Both the position numbers and the translations under genes were made by a program. Of a stretch of DNA of 64,000 bases, positions 43,600 to 51,923 are shown piece by piece. Each line of letters starts with the position of its first letter. The first letter of the stretch is position 1. Under the pieces are notes generated by a model, which searched no databases, had not been told where the DNA came from, and worked only from the letters and a program-made list of their open reading frames with translations. The stretch covers positions 248,001 to 312,000 of the forward strand of contig NZ_JACHIG010000005.1 of NCBI RefSeq assembly GCF_014203095.1. Reading direction: 5' to 3'. The DNA is from Prosthecobacter vanneervenii (GTDB lineage: Bacteria; Verrucomicrobiota; Verrucomicrobiia; Verrucomicrobiales; Verrucomicrobiaceae).

Positions 43600-45864
43600 A
43601 TGTCCGACGAAAGCCAGGTCAAAATCAGCATCGTCACTACTGCCGACCCCTCGGGTGTGCAGCAGGCGCGCAATGACTATGACGAGCTTTTTGCTGATCT
43701 CAAAAAAGGCATTGCAGACACGCTGCAAGCAGGCGGAGCGGACAAGAAATTCATCGGGCATGTGGTGGATGAATTTGAGCGGCTGAATGTGTCTCTCAAA
43801 GAATCCGGAGCCAGCGGGGATGAGGTGGCGCAGAAAATTGCGCAGCTGCAAGAGAGGCTGATGCAGGATGCCGCCGCCGAGGAAAAGCGCATCCAGCAGC
43901 GCAAGGTGGATTTTGAGTATGCGCTTCAGATTAAAGAGGCCGAGGAAGAAGCGGCGCGAACGAAGCGAATCCGCCGTGAAGAAGATCAGCTGGCGATGGA
44001 GCTGGAAGGCATCCGCCTGAAAGAGCAGACGCAGCTGCTGGAACAGCAGATCATGGCGCGGCTGCGTCAGGAGCGCCTGGCGCGTGAGGCCGTTGAGAGC
44101 ACGCAGGCCATGGGCAAGGCCTTTGATGGCGCCAAGCGCAGCATCGGGGATACAGCCCTCGTGGCCGCACAGTTTGTGGATGACGCGCAGTATGGCCTGC
44201 GGGGCATCATGAACAACATTCCGCAGCTGGCCCTGGCCTTTGGTATGGGCAGCGGCTTGGCGGGCTCCATCAGCATTGCGGCGGTCGCACTGAATCTGCT
44301 CTGGGAAAAGTTTGGCCAGGCCAAGGAGGCGAAGGCTGAGACGGAGAAGGTGACAAGCTCCGTGAAGGATCTGGAGGATGCGCTGAAACGTTCTTCAGAA
44401 GCCGCTGACAAGGCCTTCCAAAAGGATCTGTCGCAGTACGTTGCTGAAGTCGAAAAAGCAGCGACGAGCTGGCGCAACATCAAGAGCGAGATCAGCGCCA
44501 TCGTTGATCGGCAGAAAGAACTGCGCGACATCCAAAACCAGATTGCTAACAGCCAGCTGGAACTGGAGCGCCAGGCCGCGCTGGCTAACGCCAAGGACGC
44601 TGATCAAAAGAAAGCCATCAACAGCCAGTATGATGCGAGGAAAGCCGCACTGAACAGCGGCAATGAACTGGACAAAGCAAACTTTGATCTGGAGTCGAAA
44701 AGGGCTCAACTAGACTTGCTCAAGCAGCAGTTTGGCAATGTGAGCGACCAGGTGGGCGGCACTGAAGGCGCAGTCGGCACAGCCAAGCGGGATCTGCAAG
44801 ATTTTGGGCGTGAGTATGGAAGTCAGTCTGATCAGGGCCGTAACGTGGCCGCTGCGGAAGCGGCACAGCGTCAAATATTCGAGCTTCAAGCCAGACAGAG
44901 GAAAATTAATGAACTGATCGAAAGCAACAAGTTCGGTGATGAAGAGGATCTGCGTGCCCTGCTTGGTGAGCTGGAGAGAATCCCTGCTAAAATCGACGCT
45001 GCCGTCAAAGAACGCGATAGCAAACTGCCATCGCTAAAATCAGACAGGGAGGCCATGGAAAGTGGCCAGGGCCTGAAATTTGACAAATGGCAGAGTGAAG
45101 CAAAGACAGCTGCTGATGCGGGTGATACTGGACCGGCAAATGCTCTCAGTTCGGCCTTGGACCGGCAGAAAGAAAATGAAGCGCGGCTCAAAGCACAAGA
45201 GGAGCTGCTCGTTAAAACGAAAACAGAGCAGACCGAGGCAAGCCAACGCATCACGGAAATCGAGAAGGATATCCAGCTGGCATTGCTCAAAGTCGAAGCG
45301 GCTGCGCTGAAGCAGGCCGAATCGTTCGCCAAGGCTGGCGGTGCTGCTGCCGAGGCTGAGCGTGAGGCGGCGGAGAAGGCTGCAAAGAAAGCCCGTGAGG
45401 AGCAGCTGCGGAAACTAGAGAACGATGCGGCTGAAGCGGAAAAGAATCACGACTACACCGGTGCCGCTAAGAACCGCAATGAAGCGGCCAGGCTGAAGCT
45501 TGGCCCCGATGCCACCCCCGAGCAGCGCCGTGAGCTGGACCGGCTGAACCGCGACCGGCTGATGGAGGGCGAGCGCAGGCAGACCGGCTATCAGCAGCAG
45601 CAGCAGGCCAAAGATATCGGCGAACGCACCGGCAACCTGGCAAACAACCTGGGAGAGACCGGCAAGGATCTGAAGAAGGCGGCCGAGCAGCTCAAGGACG
45701 GTGCCACCCCTGCGGAGCTGGATGGAGTGCTCAAGGCCATGATGGAGCTGATCCCCGCCATTCGGGAGAAGTTCCAAGGCAGCGATAAAAAGGTAGCCGA
45801 CGTGATCAAGGAAGTGCAGCTGCTCAAGCAGCAGCTGCTCAACGGGAGGCTCGGCAACGCATGA
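43600..45864 (+). CDS. Tail tape measure protein
   Basis: 754 residues, mostly coiled coil (many stretches of Glu/Lys/Ala/Gln heptads such as RQKELRDIQNQIANSQLELE), with one hydrophobic region (LALAFGMGSGLAGSISIAAVALNLLW, about 205-230) typical of tape measures that later cross the host membrane. At ~0.15 nm per residue it predicts a tail of roughly 110 nm. Its stop overlaps the next ATG (ATGA). Confidence 0.82.
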   Translation: MSDESQVKISIVTTADPSGVQQARNDYDELFADLKKGIADTLQAGGADKKFIGHVVDEFERLNVSLKESGASGDEVAQKIAQLQERLMQDAAAEEKRIQQRKVDFEYALQIKEAEEEAARTKRIRREEDQLAMELEGIRLKEQTQLLEQQIMARLRQERLAREAVESTQAMGKAFDGAKRSIGDTALVAAQFVDDAQYGLRGIMNNIPQLALAFGMGSGLAGSISIAAVALNLLWEKFGQAKEAKAETEKVTSSVKDLEDALKRSSEAADKAFQKDLSQYVAEVEKAATSWRNIKSEISAIVDRQKELRDIQNQIANSQLELERQAALANAKDADQKKAINSQYDARKAALNSGNELDKANFDLESKRAQLDLLKQQFGNVSDQVGGTEGAVGTAKRDLQDFGREYGSQSDQGRNVAAAEAAQRQIFELQARQRKINELIESNKFGDEEDLRALLGELERIPAKIDAAVKERDSKLPSLKSDREAMESGQGLKFDKWQSEAKTAADAGDTGPANALSSALDRQKENEARLKAQEELLVKTKTEQTEASQRITEIEKDIQLALLKVEAAALKQAESFAKAGGAAAEAEREAAEKAAKKAREEQLRKLENDAAEAEKNHDYTGAAKNRNEAARLKLGPDATPEQRRELDRLNRDRLMEGERRQTGYQQQQQAKDIGERTGNLANNLGETGKDLKKAAEQLKDGATPAELDGVLKAMMELIPAIREKFQGSDKKVADVIKEVQLLKQQLLNGRLGNA

Positions 45865-46553
45865 TCTGGACGCTGACAGACGGTGATACGATTTTCCCGA
45901 TCACGGATGGCTACAGCCGCGTGTACAAGGCAGCGGGTGCCTTGACAGGCCAGCTGGCGCAGACCACGCAGGTATCACAACCAATGCGCGAACCGTGGCC
46001 CAAAGCCTTTCCTGACCGGTCAACGCGTGCGCTGTCTTTTGACATCCCGGTGTTTTTCCCTCCCTGCGCATCCCTGGAAGAGGCAGCCATGCAGGCGCTG
46101 GATATTCCTGTGCAATGCCCGACTGGCGGCGTGCTGACAGGCCAGCGGGATGCCGAGCTGCGCACCTACTCACAGGCCTGGGTGCGCAATGTGACCTGTG
46201 AAAACTTCGGGGTCAGCAACCGCTTCGTCTTCTCCATGCTGGCCGTCAATCCGACCAGCCGAACCCTCAGTACACTCGCGCAAATGGACTATCGATCGAT
46301 CGCCAACGTGCCCGCTATCACCGGCCTTGAAGGCGGCGCACCCAACAATCTGGACGGCTACACGACTACTGACGTTGCCGTGGGCTTCACGATGTTGATC
46401 GTGCCTGAGATCAGCGGCTTTGCCCAGGCGATCCACTTCCGGCTTTTCGCTGGCAACGATGCGACCCAGACCGATCCCACCGCAGGCACGCTTGTGGTGA
46501 GGCCGCTCGACTACGACGCAGGCACGAATGCCAAAGTCTGGAAGGCTGTTTGA
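45861..46553 (+). CDS. Distal tail protein (predicted)
   Basis: 230 residues, beta-rich, not recognised by motif (TDGDTIFPITDGYSRVYKAA, FDIPVFFPPCASLEEAAMQA). Position directly after the tape measure gene is that of distal tail proteins in siphoviruses. It overlaps the tape measure stop by 4 bp. Confidence 0.5.
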   Translation: MIWTLTDGDTIFPITDGYSRVYKAAGALTGQLAQTTQVSQPMREPWPKAFPDRSTRALSFDIPVFFPPCASLEEAAMQALDIPVQCPTGGVLTGQRDAELRTYSQAWVRNVTCENFGVSNRFVFSMLAVNPTSRTLSTLAQMDYRSIANVPAITGLEGGAPNNLDGYTTTDVAVGFTMLIVPEISGFAQAIHFRLFAGNDATQTDPTAGTLVVRPLDYDAGTNAKVWKAV

Positions 46554-46563
46554 CCCATTCCCT

Positions 46564-48171
46564 ATGAACATGATCCGACTCCTCATCATCACCGCTCTGG
46601 CTATCTCTGCCTGCCTGGCTCATGCAGGCACACGCACCGTTTTCAAGGATGCCGATACCGGCATGCTCATTGAAGATATTGCCACGGGCAATCATTCCAT
46701 CCGCATCAACAGCTCTGGGGCTTTGATCTTTGAGGGCGGCATGAGCATCACAGGTGCTGATGTCTTCCTTGGCGCTCTGGGTGGCACCTCAACGGGCGGC
46801 GCAGGGACAGCGGATGCTGGCAAGCTGACAATCTTCGCCTCTGACGGATCGCTTACAGGGGCTGGATTCATTTCATACGCGGGTATTGCTGGCACCGCTG
46901 CGCAGCTGCAGCCCGGCTATATCCAGTGGCTCAACAACGGGCATACAATGCGCCTACAGCCGCCGAACAGCATCAGCGCCGACCGCGTCATCAGCCTGCC
47001 GAATGTCAGCGTGAATGCCACGGTGATTACGTCAGCTGACTCGGGGACCGTGACGAATACGATGCTTCAAGGAAACATCGCTAACTCCAAGCTGCTGAAT
47101 CCATACGTGACTGTGGGTGGTAATACTGTGGCCTTGGGTGGATCTGTCACCGCCAGTGCCATTTTCGACAGCATCAGCAGCACCCGTGGCACGGTTCTTT
47201 ATCGAGGCGCATCCGGATGGGTAGCTCTGGCTCCAGGTACCAATGGGCAGTATTTGAAGACGCAGGGAGCTGGCTTTGATCCGGTGTGGGTGACGCCGAG
47301 TAATGGGATCACCATTGGCACTACGACCACGAGCGGAGCTGGCGCGGATGACATTCTGATCACAGACGGCGTCTGGGTGCAGAAGCTCACGCCTGGTAGT
47401 GGCGTAAAAGGCGCTCTTGCCAATGCGGTGAATGGAGCAAGCGGGTTTCTGACTTACGGGATCATCGGCACAAGCGGTGCTACGGTCCCGCTGCTTAACG
47501 GCAGCAATACCTTCAGCGGAGTGAATACCTTTGGGAATGACATTACGATCAGCACCGGTTACGGCCTTCATCTCGGATACAGCGGGAATTATCTCCGCAC
47601 TGACGCCTACAACAGTGTCTTGTGGGACGCGAATACAGTCATTGGCCGCAATCAAGCCAATGGCGGAAACCAGTTCGCCTTTGAAAATGGCGGCGTAGTC
47701 ACTTTTGGCCTTATGTATTCCGGCCAGACAGGTGCGGTGAGTAACGCTGTGCGCACGGCATCTTATGTGCTCGATGTTTTCAGCAATTCGCATTCTGCCA
47801 ATCTCGCTGTCTATAATACATGGTCGAACGGCACCAGCTGGGAGGCCTTCGTTGCCGATTGGCAGACTACGGCGAATGAGTGCCATGTGGGAACTCAGGT
47901 GGGAAGCGGCGGCGGCACCGCGCGTGATATGTACCTGATGCGCGGCGGTGCGGACAAGATCAAGATCGGAGCCAATACCACCGATTTAATGCAGCCTCTC
48001 AAGATCAAGAGCTATACGGTAGCAGGATTGCCCAGCGCCAGCACCTGCGGAGCAGGCAGCAAGGCTTGTGTAACAGATGCCACGAGCCGGACCCCATACA
48101 CCACCGTGAGTGGTGGCGGGTCTTATTTCGTCGAAGTCATCTCGGATGGGACCAACTGGCTTGTTCACTGA
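46564..48171 (+). CDS. Tail fibre-like protein with an N-terminal signal sequence
   Basis: 535 residues from ATG 46564. The body is Gly/Ser/Thr/Asn-rich beta-repeat sequence like fibres (GGTSTGGAGTADAGKLTIFA, NGSNTFSGVNTFGNDITIST, NAVRTASYVLDVFSN). It opens with MNMIRLLIITALAISACLAH, a clear signal sequence with a lipobox-like LAISAC. Virion proteins are assembled in the cytoplasm, so a secretion signal is unexpected. Either the protein is exported and surface-displayed, or the segment has another role in the tail tip. Confidence 0.65.
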   Translation: MNMIRLLIITALAISACLAHAGTRTVFKDADTGMLIEDIATGNHSIRINSSGALIFEGGMSITGADVFLGALGGTSTGGAGTADAGKLTIFASDGSLTGAGFISYAGIAGTAAQLQPGYIQWLNNGHTMRLQPPNSISADRVISLPNVSVNATVITSADSGTVTNTMLQGNIANSKLLNPYVTVGGNTVALGGSVTASAIFDSISSTRGTVLYRGASGWVALAPGTNGQYLKTQGAGFDPVWVTPSNGITIGTTTTSGAGADDILITDGVWVQKLTPGSGVKGALANAVNGASGFLTYGIIGTSGATVPLLNGSNTFSGVNTFGNDITISTGYGLHLGYSGNYLRTDAYNSVLWDANTVIGRNQANGGNQFAFENGGVVTFGLMYSGQTGAVSNAVRTASYVLDVFSNSHSANLAVYNTWSNGTSWEAFVADWQTTANECHVGTQVGSGGGTARDMYLMRGGADKIKIGANTTDLMQPLKIKSYTVAGLPSASTCGAGSKACVTDATSRTPYTTVSGGGSYFVEVISDGTNWLVH

Positions 48172-48203
48172 TTTTCCAACCTCAAACCAAACTCAACCCT
48201 CCT

Positions 48204-48608
48204 ATGAAAACACTACTGATCGTCATCTTCTGCATGCTGTCTGCATCGTCTATGCAGGCTCAGATTTTTGACTCTACCTCCACCCCGCCATCTGCTGCTG
48301 AGCTGACTGCCAAGGCCATGGGCGAGGGCATCGTGAACCAGATCAAGGCCCGAGCTGCTGACCACATCGGCAAATGGAATGATCTGTGGCGCAATCCGCG
48401 CCCGGGTGCCACCCCTGCGGCCATTCTGGAGAAAATGGGCACGGACGCGGCCAAGGTGTTTGCCTTTGCGGCGTTGAATGTGGCGCACATCGAACAATGT
48501 GCCGCCATGCTGGGAAAGCAGCGGTCTGATTTCCTGCCTGATGAGTATTGCAGTCCAGCTCTGCCCATCACGGTGCATCAGGACGGCACCGTCACAATCA
48601 CCCCTTGA
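48204..48608 (+). CDS. Small secreted protein in the tail operon
   Basis: 134 residues from ATG 48204. KTLLIVIFCMLSASSMQAQ is a standard cleavable signal peptide; the mature part (AELTAKAMGEGIVNQIKARA, KVFAFAALNVAHIEQCAAML) is helical and unrecognised. Second consecutive tail-operon product with an export signal. It lies just before the tail hub gene. Confidence 0.6.
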   Translation: MKTLLIVIFCMLSASSMQAQIFDSTSTPPSAAELTAKAMGEGIVNQIKARAADHIGKWNDLWRNPRPGATPAAILEKMGTDAAKVFAFAALNVAHIEQCAAMLGKQRSDFLPDEYCSPALPITVHQDGTVTITP

Positions 48609-48619
48609 GGATCTGAGCC

Positions 48620-50764
48620 GTGGCCACCTGGACTCTGGAGCATGAAGGAACAATTCAGACTCTCGCTGAATGGGGGGCTGATGATTCGTCCACGCTTGCC
48701 TTCACGAGTTTTGAGCCCGGGGTGTTGACGCTGCATTTCCCGGGCATGCTGGATGCCGATGTGCCGTTCAGCTACAAGGACAAGGTCATTCTTCGGCGTG
48801 ATGATGCTGTCGTATTCCGTGGGCATGCGATGGCACCGCGCCGGACGGGGGAAGGGATCTCTGAGGGAATCACGGTGCAGTTTCAGGATGCGTGGTTTTT
48901 TCTGAATACGGGCTCCATCACACAGAATGTCTTTGATTCACGGGTGGCGGTTTTTTCCCGCTCTTCCACTCTCACCAATGGATCGTATGACGTGGTGGTG
49001 GTGTCTGCGACCGGCCTGTCTGCTGGGATGAGCGTCACCGGCACGGGTATTCCAGCTTTGACGTATGTGACGGCGATCGTCGGAACGACGGTGACGCTGA
49101 ACAATGCGGCCACCATCTCAGGCACGAGTGCGCTGAAATTTTTCGTGCCGCGTGCTTCGACCACAGTGGCATTGTTTGCCAGCATCACGCCGGGCCTGCC
49201 AGTGCTGCCAATGACGCCTAGGACGGCGCTGGCGTGGATCCTGGCAAGCTGCAACCGGTTCCACCTCGGCGACAAGATGCAGATGGGGGAATGCTATGGC
49301 GCGGGCTTTCTGATCACGCCACAGCCGGTGGACGTGGTGGGAACCTTTGCGACGGCGCTGCATGAGGTGCTGCGCTATGTGCCGGATGCGGTGCCGTGGT
49401 TTGATTATACGACAGATCCTCCCACGCTGAATTTCACACAGCGAAGCGCTGCCACGGCACAGACGGTTTCGCTCGGAACAGGTGTGCTGATCAGTCAGGA
49501 AATCCAGGCGCGACCCGATCTGCTCTTTACCGGAGTGAAGATCACCTATAGCGGCTATCTGCTCGATGGCACGCCGTCCCGAATGATCGACCAGGCTGGC
49601 GATGCCTCCGGACCCGGGGTGCTCACCTTTGAGCTACAGCTGAATCCGCCCACTGAGCTGCCTACCTATCAACAGCCGGTCACAGAGCAGCAGTACATCG
49701 CGGTGGAAGCGATCGACATTGAAGATCCCGCATGGTGGGTGCGGAATGCAAACATCAACGCAAATCCTGCTGATGTCGTGGTCGGAGAGGGATCAACCCT
49801 GGAGCTGGACCCGGACGCACCTGAGAATGCTGATGCAGAAGATCTGACAGACATCAACGGCTGCAGTAATCAAATCCTGGAGGGGAGCATTCCCAGCTGG
49901 ATGAATCAGTCGGCTCATCTGCGCTATGTGCGGGCTACCGGATATCTGACCATCCGCACCTACAATGACCCTGACCATACCGAGAAGGGCTACAAGCTCA
50001 GCAAAGAGGTGGTGCAAGTGGACTGCACGGCGACTGATCTGGTCACGAACACGTATGAGAATACTCTCGTGATGGGCGGCTATGCAGGCGGCACGTTTGA
50101 TCCTGAGGCCATGCCTACTGGCATCGCGGTGAAGCTGCTGGCTGCTCTGGGTGTGCTCCATTACCAAGGAGCGATCACTGTGACCGATGAGGAATGCGAC
50201 CTCACGATGATCCCAGGACGTGTGGTGAACATCACCGGACAGCGGGCTGAGTGGGCTGCGATGAATGCCCAGATCCAGGGCGTGTCGCATCAGCTGCACT
50301 ACGGCACCACGACTTTTAATTTTGGGCCGCCCAACCACATGGCGGCACAGGATTATCTGGAGATGTCGCGGGCCTTTCAGCGGCTGAAGCCAAGCCAGAA
50401 TCTGGACACACGAGCCACCGGAAACATACCTGGGGGAGACAGCAGCATCCCGATGAAGCACCCAATCGCGGCGATCCGCAGCGGTGTGCGACGGAATGCC
50501 ATTGTGAAGGAGAGCCAGGATGTCGATGATTCAGGCTCGATCACGACGAATACCAAGAATGGAGCCTTTGAGAGCACTGATGGAACGGTGACCGTTAAAC
50601 TCGCCCCAAACCTGAAATTTCTTTCTTTGGAGGGAGAAGGGAAAAGCGTCACGATCAATCTCAATGATCTGCCCGCCTCAGGGACTGTCATGTTTCGTTC
50701 TTACACGATCTGTGTTGGCGGCACTCAAATGACCGCAAAGCTGCTCGGCACCGCGCCCGCATAA
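48620..50764 (+). CDS. Tail hub / baseplate-type protein
   Basis: 714 residues, GTG start at 48620. The N-terminus (VDASWTLEH-like start TWTLEHEGTIQTLAEWGADD...FSYKDKVILRRDDAVVFRGHA) and ISEGITVQFQDAWFFLN fit the hub proteins that bind tape measure and tail tip. An inserted ~60-residue domain (SYDVVVVSATGLSAGMSVTG...TVTLNNAATISG) looks like a bacterial surface-type beta domain. It is the largest tail-tip protein here and its position fits the central hub. Confidence 0.6.
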   Translation: MATWTLEHEGTIQTLAEWGADDSSTLAFTSFEPGVLTLHFPGMLDADVPFSYKDKVILRRDDAVVFRGHAMAPRRTGEGISEGITVQFQDAWFFLNTGSITQNVFDSRVAVFSRSSTLTNGSYDVVVVSATGLSAGMSVTGTGIPALTYVTAIVGTTVTLNNAATISGTSALKFFVPRASTTVALFASITPGLPVLPMTPRTALAWILASCNRFHLGDKMQMGECYGAGFLITPQPVDVVGTFATALHEVLRYVPDAVPWFDYTTDPPTLNFTQRSAATAQTVSLGTGVLISQEIQARPDLLFTGVKITYSGYLLDGTPSRMIDQAGDASGPGVLTFELQLNPPTELPTYQQPVTEQQYIAVEAIDIEDPAWWVRNANINANPADVVVGEGSTLELDPDAPENADAEDLTDINGCSNQILEGSIPSWMNQSAHLRYVRATGYLTIRTYNDPDHTEKGYKLSKEVVQVDCTATDLVTNTYENTLVMGGYAGGTFDPEAMPTGIAVKLLAALGVLHYQGAITVTDEECDLTMIPGRVVNITGQRAEWAAMNAQIQGVSHQLHYGTTTFNFGPPNHMAAQDYLEMSRAFQRLKPSQNLDTRATGNIPGGDSSIPMKHPIAAIRSGVRRNAIVKESQDVDDSGSITTNTKNGAFESTDGTVTVKLAPNLKFLSLEGEGKSVTINLNDLPASGTVMFRSYTICVGGTQMTAKLLGTAPA

Positions 50765-50769
50765 CACCT

Positions 50770-51234
50770 ATGGCCGACGTATTTGGAGATTGCCTCAAAG
50801 TCAGCAATTTTGTCTCGAACATCACCGGGGCAGGCACGTGGAATGGCAGCACAGGGATTTTTACCGTGACCCTCGTGGGCAAAGGGGCCTGCGGCGGATC
50901 GGGCACTCAAGATCAAGGTGTATGCCGTCTGACCGTCAAAGCATGTGGCAAGGTCAAAGTCACTGTGAGCGGCACGGGCTATAAATACAACGTGCTGGCC
51001 ACTACGTGTACCGCCGCCGTCGTGAGCGGACCTACGATCGTGAGTCGGGCATCACCAGGGGGTGGCAGTTCGACCGATTATTGCTCAACCGGGCCTCTCA
51101 CTGGGGCGACAAACGGTACGGCGGACGTGCACTGCGGAACTCAGCTCCTGCTGACCTTTGGCCGGTTGCCCCATCCAGGCAGCGACTATGGCCAGATCAC
51201 CGCAACCTTTACCGTGGAGGCTGTCGCATGGTGA
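50770..51234 (+). CDS. Cysteine-rich virion-type protein
   Basis: 154 residues with eight cysteines, Gly/Thr/Ser-rich and beta in pattern (TGIFTVTLVGKGACGGSGTQ, VKACGKVKVTVSGTGYKYNV). No family recognised. Located between the hub and the last late gene, so probably at the tail tip. It overlaps the next start (51228). Confidence 0.5.
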   Translation: MADVFGDCLKVSNFVSNITGAGTWNGSTGIFTVTLVGKGACGGSGTQDQGVCRLTVKACGKVKVTVSGTGYKYNVLATTCTAAVVSGPTIVSRASPGGGSSTDYCSTGPLTGATNGTADVHCGTQLLLTFGRLPHPGSDYGQITATFTVEAVAW

Positions 51235-51680
51235 CCAGCGTCACGTTTGGTCAGCTCTCGCAGCTTTTCCAAGGCTCCTGGAAGCCCGCGCCGGGCCACT
51301 ACCACAGCCCTGAGGTCTGGGCGATGTGGGACGGTAGCAGCGCGACCTGGGGCCTACAGCCTGGCGTGACGCAGCTCTCGCCCGAAAGCGCAGCGATAGA
51401 CGGGGATTTTGCGGCCTTCCTGGCGCGGCTGGAGCTGCCTACGGCCGCTGAGATCGCGGCGCGTGGCATGGCTGCCTTTGGCCGCTGGCTGGCCGCTGGG
51501 CTGCCTTTGGTGGATGAGACGACCCGGCAGAAGCGGGCTATGGTCTGCGAGGCCTGCCCTGCCTGGGATAGTGAGGCGAGGGCTGGCCTGGGCCGGTGCG
51601 GGCATCCAAAATGCGGGTGTACCAGCCTAAAATGGTGGCTCAAGACCGAGAAATGCCCCGCTGGCTGGTGGCCTGCATAA
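51228..51680 (+). CDS. Last late gene, C-terminal zinc-type Cys cluster
   Basis: 150 residues from ATG 51228. The C-terminal ~45 residues hold CEACPAWD...GRCGHPKCGCTSLKWWLKTEKCPAGWW, a cluster of seven cysteines seen at the ends of several small phage proteins and likely metal-binding. The first 100 residues are unrecognised. A hairpin AAGGCC/GGCCTT (51679-51696) overlaps its stop and may end the late transcript. Confidence 0.5.
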   Translation: MVTSVTFGQLSQLFQGSWKPAPGHYHSPEVWAMWDGSSATWGLQPGVTQLSPESAAIDGDFAAFLARLELPTAAEIAARGMAAFGRWLAAGLPLVDETTRQKRAMVCEACPAWDSEARAGLGRCGHPKCGCTSLKWWLKTEKCPAGWWPA

Positions 51681-51718
51681 GGCCTGCACCGGCCTTGCAA
51701 GGGTCGGGTAAAAAGTGG

Positions 51719-51762
51719 CCCAATGCGCAAACCTCTGTCATTTTTGCTCAAACCGCGTGTCG
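51719..51762 (-). promoter_or_regulatory. Right-end transposase binding sites R1-R2 (predicted)
   Basis: On the minus strand the core GGTTTGAGCA lies at 51745-51754, 15 bases from the end, exactly as L1 at the left. GGTTTGCGCA lies at 51724-51733 with TGACAG at 51735-51740 and CATTGG following, nearly identical to L3. Confidence 0.7.
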
Positions 51763-51769
51763 CTTACCG

Positions 51770-51868
51770 CGAGAGCTGAAATCCTCCAGCTTCCGCTGTT
51801 GGCGCAAGCGCGTCAGCGGTCGAGTCACCAAACACCGAAAACTGCTTGAATTAAAACTCAAAGGCTGA
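51770..51868 (+). pseudogene. DUF2805/TIGR03643 gene, 3' part, right of the prophage
   Basis: Frame CGA GAG CTG AAA gives RELKSSSFRCWRKRVSGRVT and KHRKLLELKLKG then TGA: the conserved C-terminal half of DUF2805 proteins (R.MK.SSF..WRkRv.gR.tKH). It has no start codon. The first four bases are the right copy of the CGAG duplication. See 15001-15133 for the other half. Confidence 0.9.
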
Positions 51869-51923
51869 CATCAGCGCAGCTTGGCGACGGATTCAATCCA
51901 TTTCGCCCCAAGATATTCTGTAG

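Larger units (their letters stand above)
15134..51769. mobile_element. Mu-like transposable prophage, 36.6 kb
   Basis: Ends are set by three independent facts: the DUF2805 gene is cut and rejoins in frame; CGAG flanks the insertion directly; and GGTTTGAGCA lies exactly 15 bases inside each end in inverted orientation. Content matches a transposable phage: MuA-like transposase and MuB-like ATPase, Gam- and GemA-like proteins, a Ner-like regulator and S24 repressor, DUF3486-type small terminase, large terminase, DUF935 portal, protease/scaffold, capsid and a non-contractile-type tail set. Early genes run left and late genes right from a central control region near 26.9 kb, unlike Mu itself. No core gene of these modules is visibly broken; one small early gene is disrupted. 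Confidence 0.93.

Noticed and set aside
43189..43640. Programmed frameshift between tail chaperone and its extension
   Set aside because: No slippery heptamer or extended overlapping frame could be made out before the tape measure start.
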